From: a bacterium
Lineage (GTDB): Bacteria; Armatimonadota; UBA5829
Direction of reading: 5' to 3'
NCBI GenBank assembly: GCA_021371935.1
Contig: JAJFVF010000022.1
Span: 62,001 to 126,000 of the forward strand
DNA length: 64,000 nt
Made by a program: the position numbers and the translations under genes. Below, piece by piece: positions 34,334-43,313 of the stretch. Under the pieces are notes generated by a model. It had not been told where the DNA came from. It did not search any database and saw nothing but the letters and a program-made list of their open reading frames with translations. Numbering within the stretch: position 1 is the first letter of the stretch; each line of letters starts with the position of its first letter.

Positions 34334-35176
34334 TCAAAATCCACACAGATGTTTATACCATACGTTCATACTCTCGGTGCTGCCGCAGATGTCGGTGTTG
34401 TTGATGAGTGTGCCGGCATACTCATAATTCATCTTGGCGAATGTAATATTCATCCCGGGAGATACGGACCGAGCTATGGTATACGCCGTCTTGATCGACC
34501 TCGCACACATCTCATCCTCCATCTTTGAAAGAAGGAAACCTGCAAACCCATGGCCGCGATAGTCAGGCAGAGTGGCAAAGTCGGTCATCTCAACGCTCTG
34601 CGCATCAAAGTCCATCTCAGAAGATGCAGCAGAGACCAGTTCCCCACCCCTGAACACGCAAAAATAGATGATATTATCTTTCATCGTCTCGCGTATGTAC
34701 TGTTCATCATGGATAGGGAATGGATAGGAGACAAAGACCTGCCGGTATATATTGCTTATTGAATGCGCATCAGACTCTTGTGCGATACGCCACTCGAAGC
34801 CCTCCGGCAGTTTCTCTCGGCAGCCTTTCAGGCGGTGCTGGCAAGCATTTGAAAGGACGTCGAGAATGATATCGGCATCCTTTTCGCACTCCCGCACCGT
34901 GGAGAAATATTTGCCCATAAACGATACATCGATACTGCCGTTATAGAAGCCTGGGACCGATGCTTCCGACTTGTATCCATTCGCTTCAAACTCGCTGCTT
35001 GCCCAACGTGGAACCTTTGCGATTATCTTGGTATAGCCATTGACCATGGCCATCTCATCGAGTCGGGCAATCACTTCAGGTATGTAAGAATCACCGAGTT
35101 TCATAAGATATATGCGGTTGCTCGACTTGCCATGCTGGAACAGACAGCCCTCTATTTTATCGATGACGTCAGGCAT
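34334..35176 (-). CDS. ablB: Beta-lysine N6-acetyltransferase (AblB-like)
   Basis: Acetylates beta-lysine to N-epsilon-acetyl-beta-lysine, a compatible solute. The 280-residue protein has an N-terminal AblB-specific part ([24 protein letters not shown]) and a C-terminal GNAT domain with [26 protein letters not shown], where RGHGFA is the acetyl-CoA loop. AAGGAGG lies 7 bases before the ATG, and the start overlaps the end of the symporter gene by 25 bp, so translation is coupled. The identity is strengthened by ablA two genes upstream. Confidence 0.9.
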   Translation of the reverse strand: MPDVIDKIEGCLFQHGKSSNRIYLMKLGDSYIPEVIARLDEMAMVNGYTKIIAKVPRWASSEFEANGYKSEASVPGFYNGSIDVSFMGKYFSTVRECEKDADIILDVLSNACQHRLKGCREKLPEGFEWRIAQESDAHSISNIYRQVFVSYPFPIHDEQYIRETMKDNIIYFCVFRGGELVSAASSEMDFDAQSVEMTDFATLPDYRGHGFAGFLLSKMEDEMCARSIKTAYTIARSVSPGMNITFAKMNYEYAGTLINNTDICGSTESMNVWYKHLCGF

Positions 35177-36612
35177 TGCTCAACCTCCTTGCAAACCTTG
35201 GGCTTTCTGTCGGGGAAAAGAAGAGAAAATGATATGAACACGATCGCGGAAAGGACAATCCCATAAAAACTGGCATCCAGACCCAGCGGCATGCCCATGC
35301 CGGATATGAGCATGATGAGGGTGAAAGTGCCGCCTGAAAGCATTCCCCAAAATGCTCCCTTCGAGCTGCTCCTGCGCCAGAAATATGCGCCGAGTGTGGG
35401 AACGAACAAGCCCGAGACCATAAATGAGTAAGCATACAAAATTGCGTCGAGGACGGTATTAAAACGACTTGCCATCAGCACGGCCAGAACGCCGATTATC
35501 AGGGTGACGAACATCGAAAGACGCATTATCTTCCATTCGGGCGCATCTTTTATGAAATAGCGCTGTATTATGTCGTTGACGAAATTGCCTGAAGACGCCA
35601 TAAGGCAGCTGTCGGCGGTGGACATGATTGCCGAAAAGTATGCCGCCACAACGATGCCTGTGACACCTATAGGCAGCACCTCACGGATCAGTGTGGGAAG
35701 ACCCATTTCTGCTTCCACACTCGGAAAGAGAACCCGTGCGCACATCCCGAGGAATACTCCCATAAAGGCCATGATGGGATACTCGAAGATGCCCGCTATA
35801 AACCAGGCTTTCTTGGCTTCCGCCTCGTCCCTGCAGGCATACATGCGCTGGTATAGAGTCATGCCCACCAGCCATATTGGTATGATTGTCACCATCCAGT
35901 TGATGATCTGAACGGCGCTGACATTGGTAAGCGAGAAAAACCCAGGCGGGAGGCTGTCTTTGAGAGTATGCCAACCGCCCAATTCGTAGAGCGTTACTGG
36001 AATGGTGACGCATATGAGGCCAAAGAGCAGGATAAGCCACTGGATCGTATCGGTGTAGATCACGGCCTTGAGACCGCCGATCACCGTGTAGGCTATTACC
36101 ACACCAGCTATCGTGTAAAGCGAAAACTGAAATGGGTCGAACCCGAATGGAGCGCTCGTAAAGAGTGTCGCTGATGCAAGTTTTGCACCGGCAAGAACCT
36201 GGCCTCCCGTGAAACCCAAATATCCGATGCCCGAGATGACTGCTGCCAGAAGAGCCACACGCTCGCCGAATTTGAACCGAAGAAAATCGGGATAGGTGAG
36301 CATATTCTGCTTGGCATCGATTGCTTTGATGCGCGGAATCACCAGCACGGCAGTGAGCCACGCCCCAACCAGACCTGTAAAGAGCAGCCAGCTTCCAGAC
36401 AGGCCCATCAAGAAACCCAGACCTCCCAGACCTATCGAGAACCCGCCGCCTACATCTGTGGCCACAATCGACAGACCCACATGGTGTGCGCTTATGCTGC
36501 GGCTGCCTACATAATAGTCCTCAGCATTTTTGTTTTTGCGGTAATGATGGAACCCGACATACAGCACGACGGCCATATAGAGTATCAGGATAGCAAAGTC
36601 TACGACCGTCAC
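35152..36612 (-). CDS. Sodium:solute symporter (SSS family)
   Basis: Na+-coupled uptake carrier, 486 residues with about 13 membrane segments. [32 protein letters not shown] and [15 protein letters not shown] match the SSS pattern (the last is the Na+ site region). GTG at 36612 has AAGGAGG 8 bases before it and overlaps the ablA stop as GTGA. Placed between ablA and ablB, it could import an osmolyte or precursor such as lysine or betaine; the substrate is not readable. Confidence 0.88.
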   Translation of the reverse strand: MTVVDFAILILYMAVVLYVGFHHYRKNKNAEDYYVGSRSISAHHVGLSIVATDVGGGFSIGLGGLGFLMGLSGSWLLFTGLVGAWLTAVLVIPRIKAIDAKQNMLTYPDFLRFKFGERVALLAAVISGIGYLGFTGGQVLAGAKLASATLFTSAPFGFDPFQFSLYTIAGVVIAYTVIGGLKAVIYTDTIQWLILLFGLICVTIPVTLYELGGWHTLKDSLPPGFFSLTNVSAVQIINWMVTIIPIWLVGMTLYQRMYACRDEAEAKKAWFIAGIFEYPIMAFMGVFLGMCARVLFPSVEAEMGLPTLIREVLPIGVTGIVVAAYFSAIMSTADSCLMASSGNFVNDIIQRYFIKDAPEWKIMRLSMFVTLIIGVLAVLMASRFNTVLDAILYAYSFMVSGLFVPTLGAYFWRRSSSKGAFWGMLSGGTFTLIMLISGMGMPLGLDASFYGIVLSAIVFISFSLLFPDRKPKVCKEVEQCLTSSIK

Positions 36613-37922
36613 TGCGCGTTCCTCCTTGCCATTCGTTCGCTGTCTTGAGGGATCAGAGCTATGGTCGAGTCTGAATCGGCCAACAGCTTGCATATTCCTT
36701 CCGCCTTGCCCTCATCCGCGCCGTCGAGCCTGAGCTGGAGTTTGCACTCGTTACAATTGCGGTCGCAAAAGACCGGTTCGTAGCTCTCGGGCTCCTGATA
36801 GGTCGTGATGACACCCTCATAGTTGCGCAGGACCACTTTGTTGGTGGACCAGGAGATAAGATAGTTTGGGATAATGGGAATCTTGCCGCCGCCGCCGGGA
36901 GCATCTATCACATAAGTGGGCACGCAGAATCCGCTGGTGTGGCCGATAAGACTCTCAATTATCTCGATGCCTTTGCCAATGGGTGTGCGGAAATGCGAAA
37001 GGCCCTCCGAAAGATCGCACTGATATAGATAATACGGCCTCACGCGGTTTGCGACGAGCTTGTGCACCAGCGCCTTCATGATCCGAGGACAATCGTTGAC
37101 TCCGGCCAACAGCACTGACTGGTTTCCAAGCGGAATTCCTGCATCAGCCAGCTTCGCCAGAGCCTGCTGGGAGGATTTGGTTATCTCCCTGGGATGGTTG
37201 AAATGGGTGTTGATCCACAAAGGATGATATTTGCGGAGCATCCGAACCAGGTTGTCGGTGATCCTCTGCGGAAGCACGACCGGCGTCCGCGTGCCTATCC
37301 TGATTACTTCGACATGTGGTATGTCTATGAGCAATGAAAGAATCCAGTCCAGATAGTCATCGGAGAGCATGAACGGATCGCCGCCCGATAGCAGCACGTC
37401 TCGGACTGTGGGAGTTTTCCTGATATACTCGACGCCCTCGAGAACCTCGCTCCTCGTAGGAATGTTCTCTTTGTCGCCGACCTTGCGCTTGCGGGTGCAG
37501 TGACGGCAATACATGGCGCATGTGTTGCTTACACGGAAGAGCACCCTGTCCGGGTATCGGTGCGTGATAAGCTCGGTGGGGCTGTCCCTGTCCTCGGCCA
37601 GAGGATCCACCATCTCATGCTCATCGATATGCAGTTCAGCCGAAGAGCAAAATGACTGCTTGAAGATGGGATCATTTTGGTAATCGTCAGTATCGATCAG
37701 AGAAAGATAATACGGAGTTATGCACAGCGGAAACCTGGATATTGTCATTTTGAGCAGCCTGCACTCCTCAAAGTCCAGACTGATATCCAGCAGTTTCTCG
37801 AACGTCTCTATACTTCTGATTGAGTGTGCGCACTGCCAGCGCCAGTCGTTCCAGTCAGCGGTCCGCACATGCGGATCGATTCGTTCCGCAATCTCGGTCT
37901 GCCTGTCTGTCAGGTTTATCAT
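36609..37922 (-). CDS. ablA: Lysine 2,3-aminomutase (radical SAM)
   Basis: Converts L-lysine to beta-lysine with SAM and PLP. The 437-residue protein shows [18 protein letters not shown] with the cluster motif CX3CX2C near residue 135, [30 protein letters not shown], and [17 protein letters not shown] with the PLP lysine. A C-terminal Cys cluster ([14 protein letters not shown]) is the structural zinc site. Followed by a symporter and ablB, it is best read as osmolyte synthesis rather than lysine fermentation. Confidence 0.95.
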   Translation of the reverse strand: MINLTDRQTEIAERIDPHVRTADWNDWRWQCAHSIRSIETFEKLLDISLDFEECRLLKMTISRFPLCITPYYLSLIDTDDYQNDPIFKQSFCSSAELHIDEHEMVDPLAEDRDSPTELITHRYPDRVLFRVSNTCAMYCRHCTRKRKVGDKENIPTRSEVLEGVEYIRKTPTVRDVLLSGGDPFMLSDDYLDWILSLLIDIPHVEVIRIGTRTPVVLPQRITDNLVRMLRKYHPLWINTHFNHPREITKSSQQALAKLADAGIPLGNQSVLLAGVNDCPRIMKALVHKLVANRVRPYYLYQCDLSEGLSHFRTPIGKGIEIIESLIGHTSGFCVPTYVIDAPGGGGKIPIIPNYLISWSTNKVVLRNYEGVITTYQEPESYEPVFCDRNCNECKLQLRLDGADEGKAEGICKLLADSDSTIALIPQDSERMARRNAQ

Positions 37923-37958
37923 GATTACACTCCTCTCAGAAAATGGTTTGGTGCCGTC

Positions 37959-39047
37959 CTATACGAGTTGTTCAGACGGCTGTGTGTCAGTCGTGCGCAT
38001 CTCGACCACGCGCACAGGGTAAGATATCTCGATTCCTTCCTCACGATAGCGGCGGTGAAGCCTCTTGATGAACTCATGGTGAATCAGATATTGACTGGCT
38101 ACATCTTTGGCTCTGAGGATGGTGAGGAAGTTGATGTTGGAATCGCCGAACTCTTTGAAGCGGACGATGGGCTCGAAATCGGTAACTGCTCCGGGCACAT
38201 CTTGCAGCACCTGCCTGCCGACATCTATGGTCACCTGCTCGACATAGTCCAGATCGCTATTGTAGCCCACACCGCACGATATGTAGACCGAAAGCTGCTG
38301 CTGAGGAAGATCGTAGTTGGTGAGTATGCTCTGGATCAACTTGGAATTCGGCACGATCACCGTGTTGTTGGCCCAAAGACGTATACGGGTGTTGCGCCAG
38401 CCGATGTCCTCGACGAAACCTTCGTCACCGGAATCGAGCTTGATGTAGTCTCCGGCCTTGACGGACCGGTCCGCCATTATATAGAACCCGGCGAATACGT
38501 TGGCCAGGGTATCCTGTAGAGCCAGGGCAACTGCCAAACCGGCTACGCCCAAAGTCGCGAGCAGAGCGCTGACTTTATAGCCGAGTTGACCCAAAGCAAG
38601 AGCAATCACTATCGCCCAGATTACTGCGTTGGCCAGCTTTTTTAGCACCCTGATCTGGTATGACGCACCTTTGGAACCGACAGAATGAATATACCACTCA
38701 GCTATTCCGTTGAGTACCCCAAGAATTCCCAGCGCCACGACTACGGTGAGGACCGCGCTCAAAATCTGACTGATTTTGCCCGAATATGCATCGAGCTTTA
38801 CGGCAGACAGCCCCCATATGTCCATATGTACGACGGTCGCGGCTGCACCGTATAGGCCGAGAGTGATTATCAAGAGCATCAGCGGACGTTCCAACGATTT
38901 GAAGATTACATCGTCGAACTCGGACTTGGTCCTGCTGTAGAACTTTCTAATGACATTTCGGAATATCCAGCGGGACAATAGTGCCAAAACAATCGAGCCC
39001 AGCAGAAAACTTGCCGCAGTGACCAGATGAACGGTTGTGCTAGACAT
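37959..39047 (-). CDS. MscS-family mechanosensitive channel
   Basis: Membrane valve opened by tension, 362 residues. Four N-terminal hydrophobic segments, then the MscS core: GVAGLAVALALQDTLANVFAG (pore helix TM3) and the beta domain with VKAGDYIKLDSGDEGFVEDIGWRNTRIR and NNTVIVPNSKL. AGGAG lies 7 bases before the ATG at 39047. It is the first gene of the four-gene operon and 36 bp upstream of ablA, pairing osmolyte release with osmolyte synthesis. Confidence 0.92.
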   Translation of the reverse strand: MSSTTVHLVTAASFLLGSIVLALLSRWIFRNVIRKFYSRTKSEFDDVIFKSLERPLMLLIITLGLYGAAATVVHMDIWGLSAVKLDAYSGKISQILSAVLTVVVALGILGVLNGIAEWYIHSVGSKGASYQIRVLKKLANAVIWAIVIALALGQLGYKVSALLATLGVAGLAVALALQDTLANVFAGFYIMADRSVKAGDYIKLDSGDEGFVEDIGWRNTRIRLWANNTVIVPNSKLIQSILTNYDLPQQQLSVYISCGVGYNSDLDYVEQVTIDVGRQVLQDVPGAVTDFEPIVRFKEFGDSNINFLTILRAKDVASQYLIHHEFIKRLHRRYREEGIEISYPVRVVEMRTTDTQPSEQLV

Positions 39048-39269
39048 CTCGCCACTCCTGTCCTGCCGCTTGCAAACAAGGCGAAAAGGCCGAAGAGGCT
39101 GACCGAACATTACATTTCATCGGATGACACTCCTTTCGCATGATGGCGTGGCAGCTATGGGCCGCGCTGCATCAGCGTGCCGAGTGACCGGTGAAACAGA
39201 AGACTATTTGCGCAGAAAGAAAGACATAGATATTTCGGCCGTAGAACTGGCCAAAAATGAGGTGTGAAT

Positions 39270-39402
39270 TGCCTCTTCCCCCACGCCTGCGAGGTTAGCT
39301 GACGGGCTGGGATCGGAAAGATGACCCCTCTATGATACTCATAGATTAGCCCCCAGAAACTGGGTCCCCCGCTCCTGTTTCACAGGATTCGGCGTATGTC
39401 GT
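39270..39402 (-). promoter_or_regulatory. c-di-AMP (ydaO/yuaA) riboswitch
   Basis: On the minus strand: CGCCGAATCCTG (39395-39384), ACAGGAGCGGGGGACCCA, CTGGGGGCTAATC, then AGAGGGGTCATCTTTCCG and the near-universal CCCGTCAGCTAACCTCG followed by CAGGCGTGGGGGAAG. These blocks in this order are the ydaO aptamer, which binds c-di-AMP and usually switches genes off. It lies about 220 bases before the mscS ATG, upstream of the mscS-ablA-symporter-ablB operon. No clear terminator follows, so control may be at another level. The 39048-39269 remainder holds no gene. Confidence 0.93.
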
Positions 39403-39431
39403 AGTTTATTTGGTTTACTTAACTTATCCGC

Positions 39432-39460
39432 ATTTTAGCACAGACGAGCTTCTAATGCAA
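39432..39460 (-). promoter_or_regulatory. Sigma-70-type promoter for the osmoadaptation operon
   Basis: Minus strand -35 TTGCAT (39460-39455), 17-bp spacer, -10 TAAAAT (39437-39432). The start would be about 25 bases before the riboswitch. Confidence 0.65.
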
Positions 39461-39521
39461 CTCTTGACATCTGTATAAGCATCAGGTAGTCTGACAAGAT
39501 AATCACACGACGAGGTGCAAA

Positions 39522-40538
39522 GTGAGACCCAAAGTTGCAATTCTTTTGTTGGAGCGTTTTAGAAACCAACAACTAAGCAAGGCAGTTATAGACCAAAAAG
39601 ACCGCAAACGGCTTGAACAGTTCGCTCAAATAATGAACACAGACATGCCCGATGCCGACCCGGCCACTGTCAGACAAATAATCGCGGGCGCAGACGCATG
39701 CCTCACGGGTTGGGGCACACCTAAACTAACCGCCGAAATACTGGACGCGGCGCCGAATCTCAAAATGATCGCTCATACTGCCGGAAGCGTCAAACCTATA
39801 GTCTCCGATGCCGTCTGGGAGCACGGTATAAAAGTGACCAGCTCAGCAGCAGCGATTGCCGTTGGCGTTGCCGAGCACGCACTCGGCCTGATGCTGTCGG
39901 CTATGAAACGAAATTACTGGTTCAACGATGTGATCCACAAAGGCGGATGGCTCGATCAGGATGAGAGAAACAAGATTGTTGAGGCCTATGGAATCAAGGT
40001 GGGTGTCATCGGCGCTGGAAATGCAGGCAGACACTTCATTAAACTCCTGGGCAATTTCGATCTGGATATTCTGCTGTATGATCCGTTCGTCTCAGACGAC
40101 ACAGCCAAGCAAATGGGCGTAGCTAAGTATGAGAAACTCGACGATATGATGCGCGAGGCAGACGTGATCTCAATTCATGCTCCCAGCCTGCCTGAGACAA
40201 CAAACATGATAAACTCAAGTAACCTCAAGCTTCTTAAAGATGGAGCAATCATTATAAACACTGCACGTGGAGCCATAATAGATGAATCCGCATTATACGA
40301 TGAACTCAAGACAGGCCGCATTACGGCATGCTTGGATGTGACTGAGCCGGAACCACCGTCAGAGGGCAACCCTCTGCGCACCCTTCCTAACGTGATCTTT
40401 ACTCCTCACATCGCAGGAGCAATAGCCAACAATATGGCACGTTTGGGTAACTTTGCGGTAAGCGAACTGGAGAGATTTTTCTCTGGCGAAGCGCTGAAAT
40501 ATGAGGTTACGCAGCAGGATTTGGCGCGTTTGGCGTAA
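39522..40538 (+). CDS. D-isomer-specific 2-hydroxyacid dehydrogenase
   Basis: NAD-dependent oxidoreductase of the SerA/GhrA family, 338 residues. GVIGAGNAGRHFIKLLGNFD holds the GxGxxG dinucleotide motif near residue 160; INTARGAIIDESAL holds the substrate-binding Arg; CLDVTEPEP holds the Glu, and FTPHIAGA the catalytic His. It has no ACT domain, unlike many 3-phosphoglycerate dehydrogenases, so the substrate is open. The start is GTG with AGGTG upstream. Confidence 0.87.
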   Translation: MRPKVAILLLERFRNQQLSKAVIDQKDRKRLEQFAQIMNTDMPDADPATVRQIIAGADACLTGWGTPKLTAEILDAAPNLKMIAHTAGSVKPIVSDAVWEHGIKVTSSAAAIAVGVAEHALGLMLSAMKRNYWFNDVIHKGGWLDQDERNKIVEAYGIKVGVIGAGNAGRHFIKLLGNFDLDILLYDPFVSDDTAKQMGVAKYEKLDDMMREADVISIHAPSLPETTNMINSSNLKLLKDGAIIINTARGAIIDESALYDELKTGRITACLDVTEPEPPSEGNPLRTLPNVIFTPHIAGAIANNMARLGNFAVSELERFFSGEALKYEVTQQDLARLA

Positions 40539-40555
40539 AATGCTTCAATAACATA

Positions 40556-40608
40556 TTAGCGTGCTTCCGCACTTAAAAGCCTGCATGATTTGTGCAGAGG
40601 CACGCTAA
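40556..40608. terminator. Long hairpin, probably a bidirectional terminator
   Basis: Arms TTAGCGTGCTTCCGCAC (40556-40572) and GTGCAGAGGCACGCTAA (40592-40608): 17-bp stem with one mismatch and one G:T pair, lying between convergent genes. A short A/T run follows on each side. Confidence 0.65.
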
Positions 40609-40625
40609 AATACATTGTTAATTTG

Positions 40626-41639
40626 TTATAGGTTCTCTACATTGTCTCCATAAAGCATATAGGAAACCGCCTTACAACGCACACTGAATCCATTTGGATG
40701 CAGAAGCTCAGACCCGCCAGGTGGCAACTTCGCTTGCGCAGGCGACAGATCGTAATGCGCAGGAGCAGAAACCTGTTCAAGACACATCATTATTTCGTCC
40801 TTGCCGTCAGAAAGACTGCCAAGGTGAATTGACTCACCACACCAGTGGCTGAGAAAAACCTGCCTGTCATTATCTATATTGATAACGTGATGGAATGGGG
40901 CGGTCTGAGGCCAGGTGCGCGGGCCGAATTCTTCGGAATGCGATTCTTGCTGCCATGCTCTAAACCATGCGGACTCAGTGAGTTCTTCCAGCTGTTTCTC
41001 TTTCAATGGACCCAGCCAATCTTGTGTGTGGAGCCCATCCAATAGCTTTTTTACATCTCTGAGTTGCGGCCTAATATTCTCATATCGCCACAATCTGCGA
41101 CTGACGGAATGGCGTGGAACTTCCAACCAGCAAGATATGCCGAATTCCCGCTTTCCAAGCTCTATTAAATGCGGGATATCATCCAGATTTTGCTGATCCA
41201 AAAACACTTGCCAAAATACATTGAATCCCTCCTCTGCAGCTCTGCGGCCAGCTTTTAGAATTGTTTGAAATGCTCCCTTCCGACAAACAAACCAATCGTG
41301 TTTGTCTTCCAGCCCGTGCAGAGTGAAAGAAAACTCGTTGATGCCAAGCTCACGCAGACGCTCAAAGACAGCCTTATAGTCTTCGCGTTCAGCCAGTCCA
41401 AAACCATTCGTCGGAATTAGTTTCCACCCTTCACCGACTATCCGTGGGTCTAGAATTTCAGGAAATTGCGGATGAACTGTGAACTCAAAGTAAGGAACAA
41501 TCGGTCCCCATTCATCAGCTATTGATCTAAGCTCGTCCACAGAATAAAAGCCACCATACGGAGGATGACCGTCCGCGCCACAGTGACGGCATGCATTTGG
41601 ACATCCAGCCGCATTGACATAAATAAACATTGAAGCCAT
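40626..41639 (-). CDS. Radical SAM protein, unknown substrate
   Basis: 337 residues. The cluster motif NAAGCPNACRHCGADGHPP has CX3CX2C near residue 13. PTNGFGL is a typical SAM-domain strand. The C-terminal part contains HHVINIDNDRQVFLSHWCGE and EIMMCLEQV, which may hold an extra cysteine site. I do not see a SPASM-type cysteine array. Isolated gene, no pathway context. Confidence 0.75.
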   Translation of the reverse strand: MASMFIYVNAAGCPNACRHCGADGHPPYGGFYSVDELRSIADEWGPIVPYFEFTVHPQFPEILDPRIVGEGWKLIPTNGFGLAEREDYKAVFERLRELGINEFSFTLHGLEDKHDWFVCRKGAFQTILKAGRRAAEEGFNVFWQVFLDQQNLDDIPHLIELGKREFGISCWLEVPRHSVSRRLWRYENIRPQLRDVKKLLDGLHTQDWLGPLKEKQLEELTESAWFRAWQQESHSEEFGPRTWPQTAPFHHVINIDNDRQVFLSHWCGESIHLGSLSDGKDEIMMCLEQVSAPAHYDLSPAQAKLPPGGSELLHPNGFSVRCKAVSYMLYGDNVENL

Positions 41640-41751
41640 TTCGTAATCCTATTGTTTACCTTAGCAGAAACAGAAAATGACCAAGGCACGAAAATTAAAA
41701 AGCCAAATTCCGCGCCTCCATTATTTTCACAATTTTGATCTTGATCTTATG

Positions 41752-42537
41752 CTAATCAGCCAACTCAGGCCAGTACTTTAGGACCAGGTCGCGGGTCTTT
41801 TTCACGCCCTCTACCTGGTCGTCAGGACCCTCATACTCAATCGAGACGGCGCGCTTATAGTCCACGTCCTTGAGCATCTGCAGCAATCGCTTGTAGTCCT
41901 TATTTATGTCCTCGCCCTGATCATTAAACTCATGGGTCTTGGCATGCACATGATAAGCATACGGTGCGAGCTTGGCGCTCTCTGTGTAGCGCACATCGTC
42001 AGCCCAGTTGCCGAAGTCAAGGCATGAGCCTACCCATTCACGGTCGGTGCCGTTTATCACATCGAGGATCATATCGGCTGTCTTGCTAACGCCGCCGTGG
42101 TTTTCTATCGTGATCTTGACACCAAGCTCCTTTGCAATCGGAATAAGCCGATTGAACGCCTCTACACACCTCTGCACGCCGACTGTCTTGTCCCTCTCGA
42201 TATCGCCTGTGCTGCCGAGATTAATCCGCACAATCGGGGCGCCCATATAGGCCGTCGCACGCATCATCATCTCATCATCGGCAAGCTGCTTCTCGCGAGC
42301 CTCGGCATCATCGTTCGCAAGATTGCCCTCTATGATAAACCCAGTAATCTTGACCCCGGCATCGGCACAGGCCTGCTTGATCTTGTCGAGATAATCAGTG
42401 TCGTATGAACTCATATATAGCTGATTATACGTCACGCCCGATATGCCGAGGTCTTTCAGGAGCTTGGGCACGCTCAAGCAGTCTATCTTGCCCTCTTTGA
42501 AGTAGTCTCTCAAACTGTATGTGTCGCAGGATATCAT
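41752..42537 (-). CDS. Sugar phosphate isomerase/epimerase (xylose-isomerase-like TIM barrel)
   Basis: A 261-residue AP-endonuclease-2-like barrel. GVKITIENHGGVSKTAD (metal-binding Glu and His), DREWVGSCLDFGNW and YHVHAKTHEF are the usual metal-site strands of IolE/IolI-type enzymes. MISCDTYSLRDYF is the common opening. It may act on an inosose, ketose or similar, unresolved here. GAGGGG lies 6 bases before the ATG. Confidence 0.83.
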   Translation of the reverse strand: MISCDTYSLRDYFKEGKIDCLSVPKLLKDLGISGVTYNQLYMSSYDTDYLDKIKQACADAGVKITGFIIEGNLANDDAEAREKQLADDEMMMRATAYMGAPIVRINLGSTGDIERDKTVGVQRCVEAFNRLIPIAKELGVKITIENHGGVSKTADMILDVINGTDREWVGSCLDFGNWADDVRYTESAKLAPYAYHVHAKTHEFNDQGEDINKDYKRLLQMLKDVDYKRAVSIEYEGPDDQVEGVKKTRDLVLKYWPELAD

Positions 42538-42648
42538 TTATTTCCCCTCAACTAGAATATTAGCCACGCATTCCTTAACCAATACAGGCTCGCCATCCTG
42601 CAACAATTTTGGGTATAGAAGCAGCATAATGATCGAGAGAGGAGACAG

Positions 42649-43260
42649 ATGATGGCTGTTGGAGACAAACTCAAAGCTGAACAGATAAAAGCAATATTGA
42701 TAGCAAATGAAACACAGGGATTATCAGAAATTGATGTGAATGTGCGCAATGGAGTGGTCGTACTGGAAGGAGATGTCGATACTGAGGAACAGAAAATGCT
42801 TGCTGAGCAGCTGGCGTATGAGGAGGATATACAGGGCATCATTAATAATATACGCGTTGTCCCCACGGTTCCAGGTAAAGCATCCGCCTATGACGGTTTC
42901 GACGCACGGCTGGGATTCGGACCCGCCGAAGGAGAGGCTGGTGATATAGCCTTTTCGCTGTCGGCTGCGGATAACGTCCCAGGACCGGGCGTACCGACAA
43001 GCGAACAGTTTCCGGGTGAGTTTTCAGACGATGAGATAGAATCAGAAATCGAACGCAAATTCCAAACCCAGCACGAAGTGGATGTCTCAAACATCAAATT
43101 TAACTCTGAAAATCAGATCGTTAACCTGGAAGGCAGTGTTGAAACAGTCGATGACCTCAACAGCCTTCAGGAAATGATACTGCGCATGCGGGGCGTGCTG
43201 GGTATCAACAGCAAACTCAAGGTAAAAAAGGGGCATACCGGCACACCTATAGAAGAATAA
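42649..43260 (+). CDS. Protein with two BON domains
   Basis: 203 residues. The N-terminal half (residues ~8-70) and the C-terminal half (~130-195) are both BON domains: IDVNVRNGVVVLEGDVDTEEQ and VSNIKFNSENQIVNLEGSVETVDD, each with the GxV.L.G pattern. A disordered acidic linker joins them (PGPGVPTSEQFPG). BON domains bind phospholipid or membrane; there is no signal peptide here, so a cytoplasmic role is likely. GGAG precedes the ATG-ATG; the second ATG fits the spacing better. Confidence 0.85.
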   Translation: MMAVGDKLKAEQIKAILIANETQGLSEIDVNVRNGVVVLEGDVDTEEQKMLAEQLAYEEDIQGIINNIRVVPTVPGKASAYDGFDARLGFGPAEGEAGDIAFSLSAADNVPGPGVPTSEQFPGEFSDDEIESEIERKFQTQHEVDVSNIKFNSENQIVNLEGSVETVDDLNSLQEMILRMRGVLGINSKLKVKKGHTGTPIEE

Positions 43261-43305
43261 GTTGGCAGTTGGCCGTCGGCGGTCCGCCAACTGCTAACTG
43301 CCAAC
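43261..43305. terminator. Hairpin between convergent genes
   Basis: GTTGGCAGTT (43261-43270) and AACTGCCAAC (43296-43305) pair perfectly over 10 bp, with an inner GGCGGT/CCGCC element. No clear T run on either side. Confidence 0.5.
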
Positions 43306-43313
43306 CGCTGACT

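Noticed and set aside
40626-41639. SPASM-type peptide maturase
   Set aside because: The C-terminal cysteine array required for SPASM clusters is not visible, so only a generic radical SAM call is kept.
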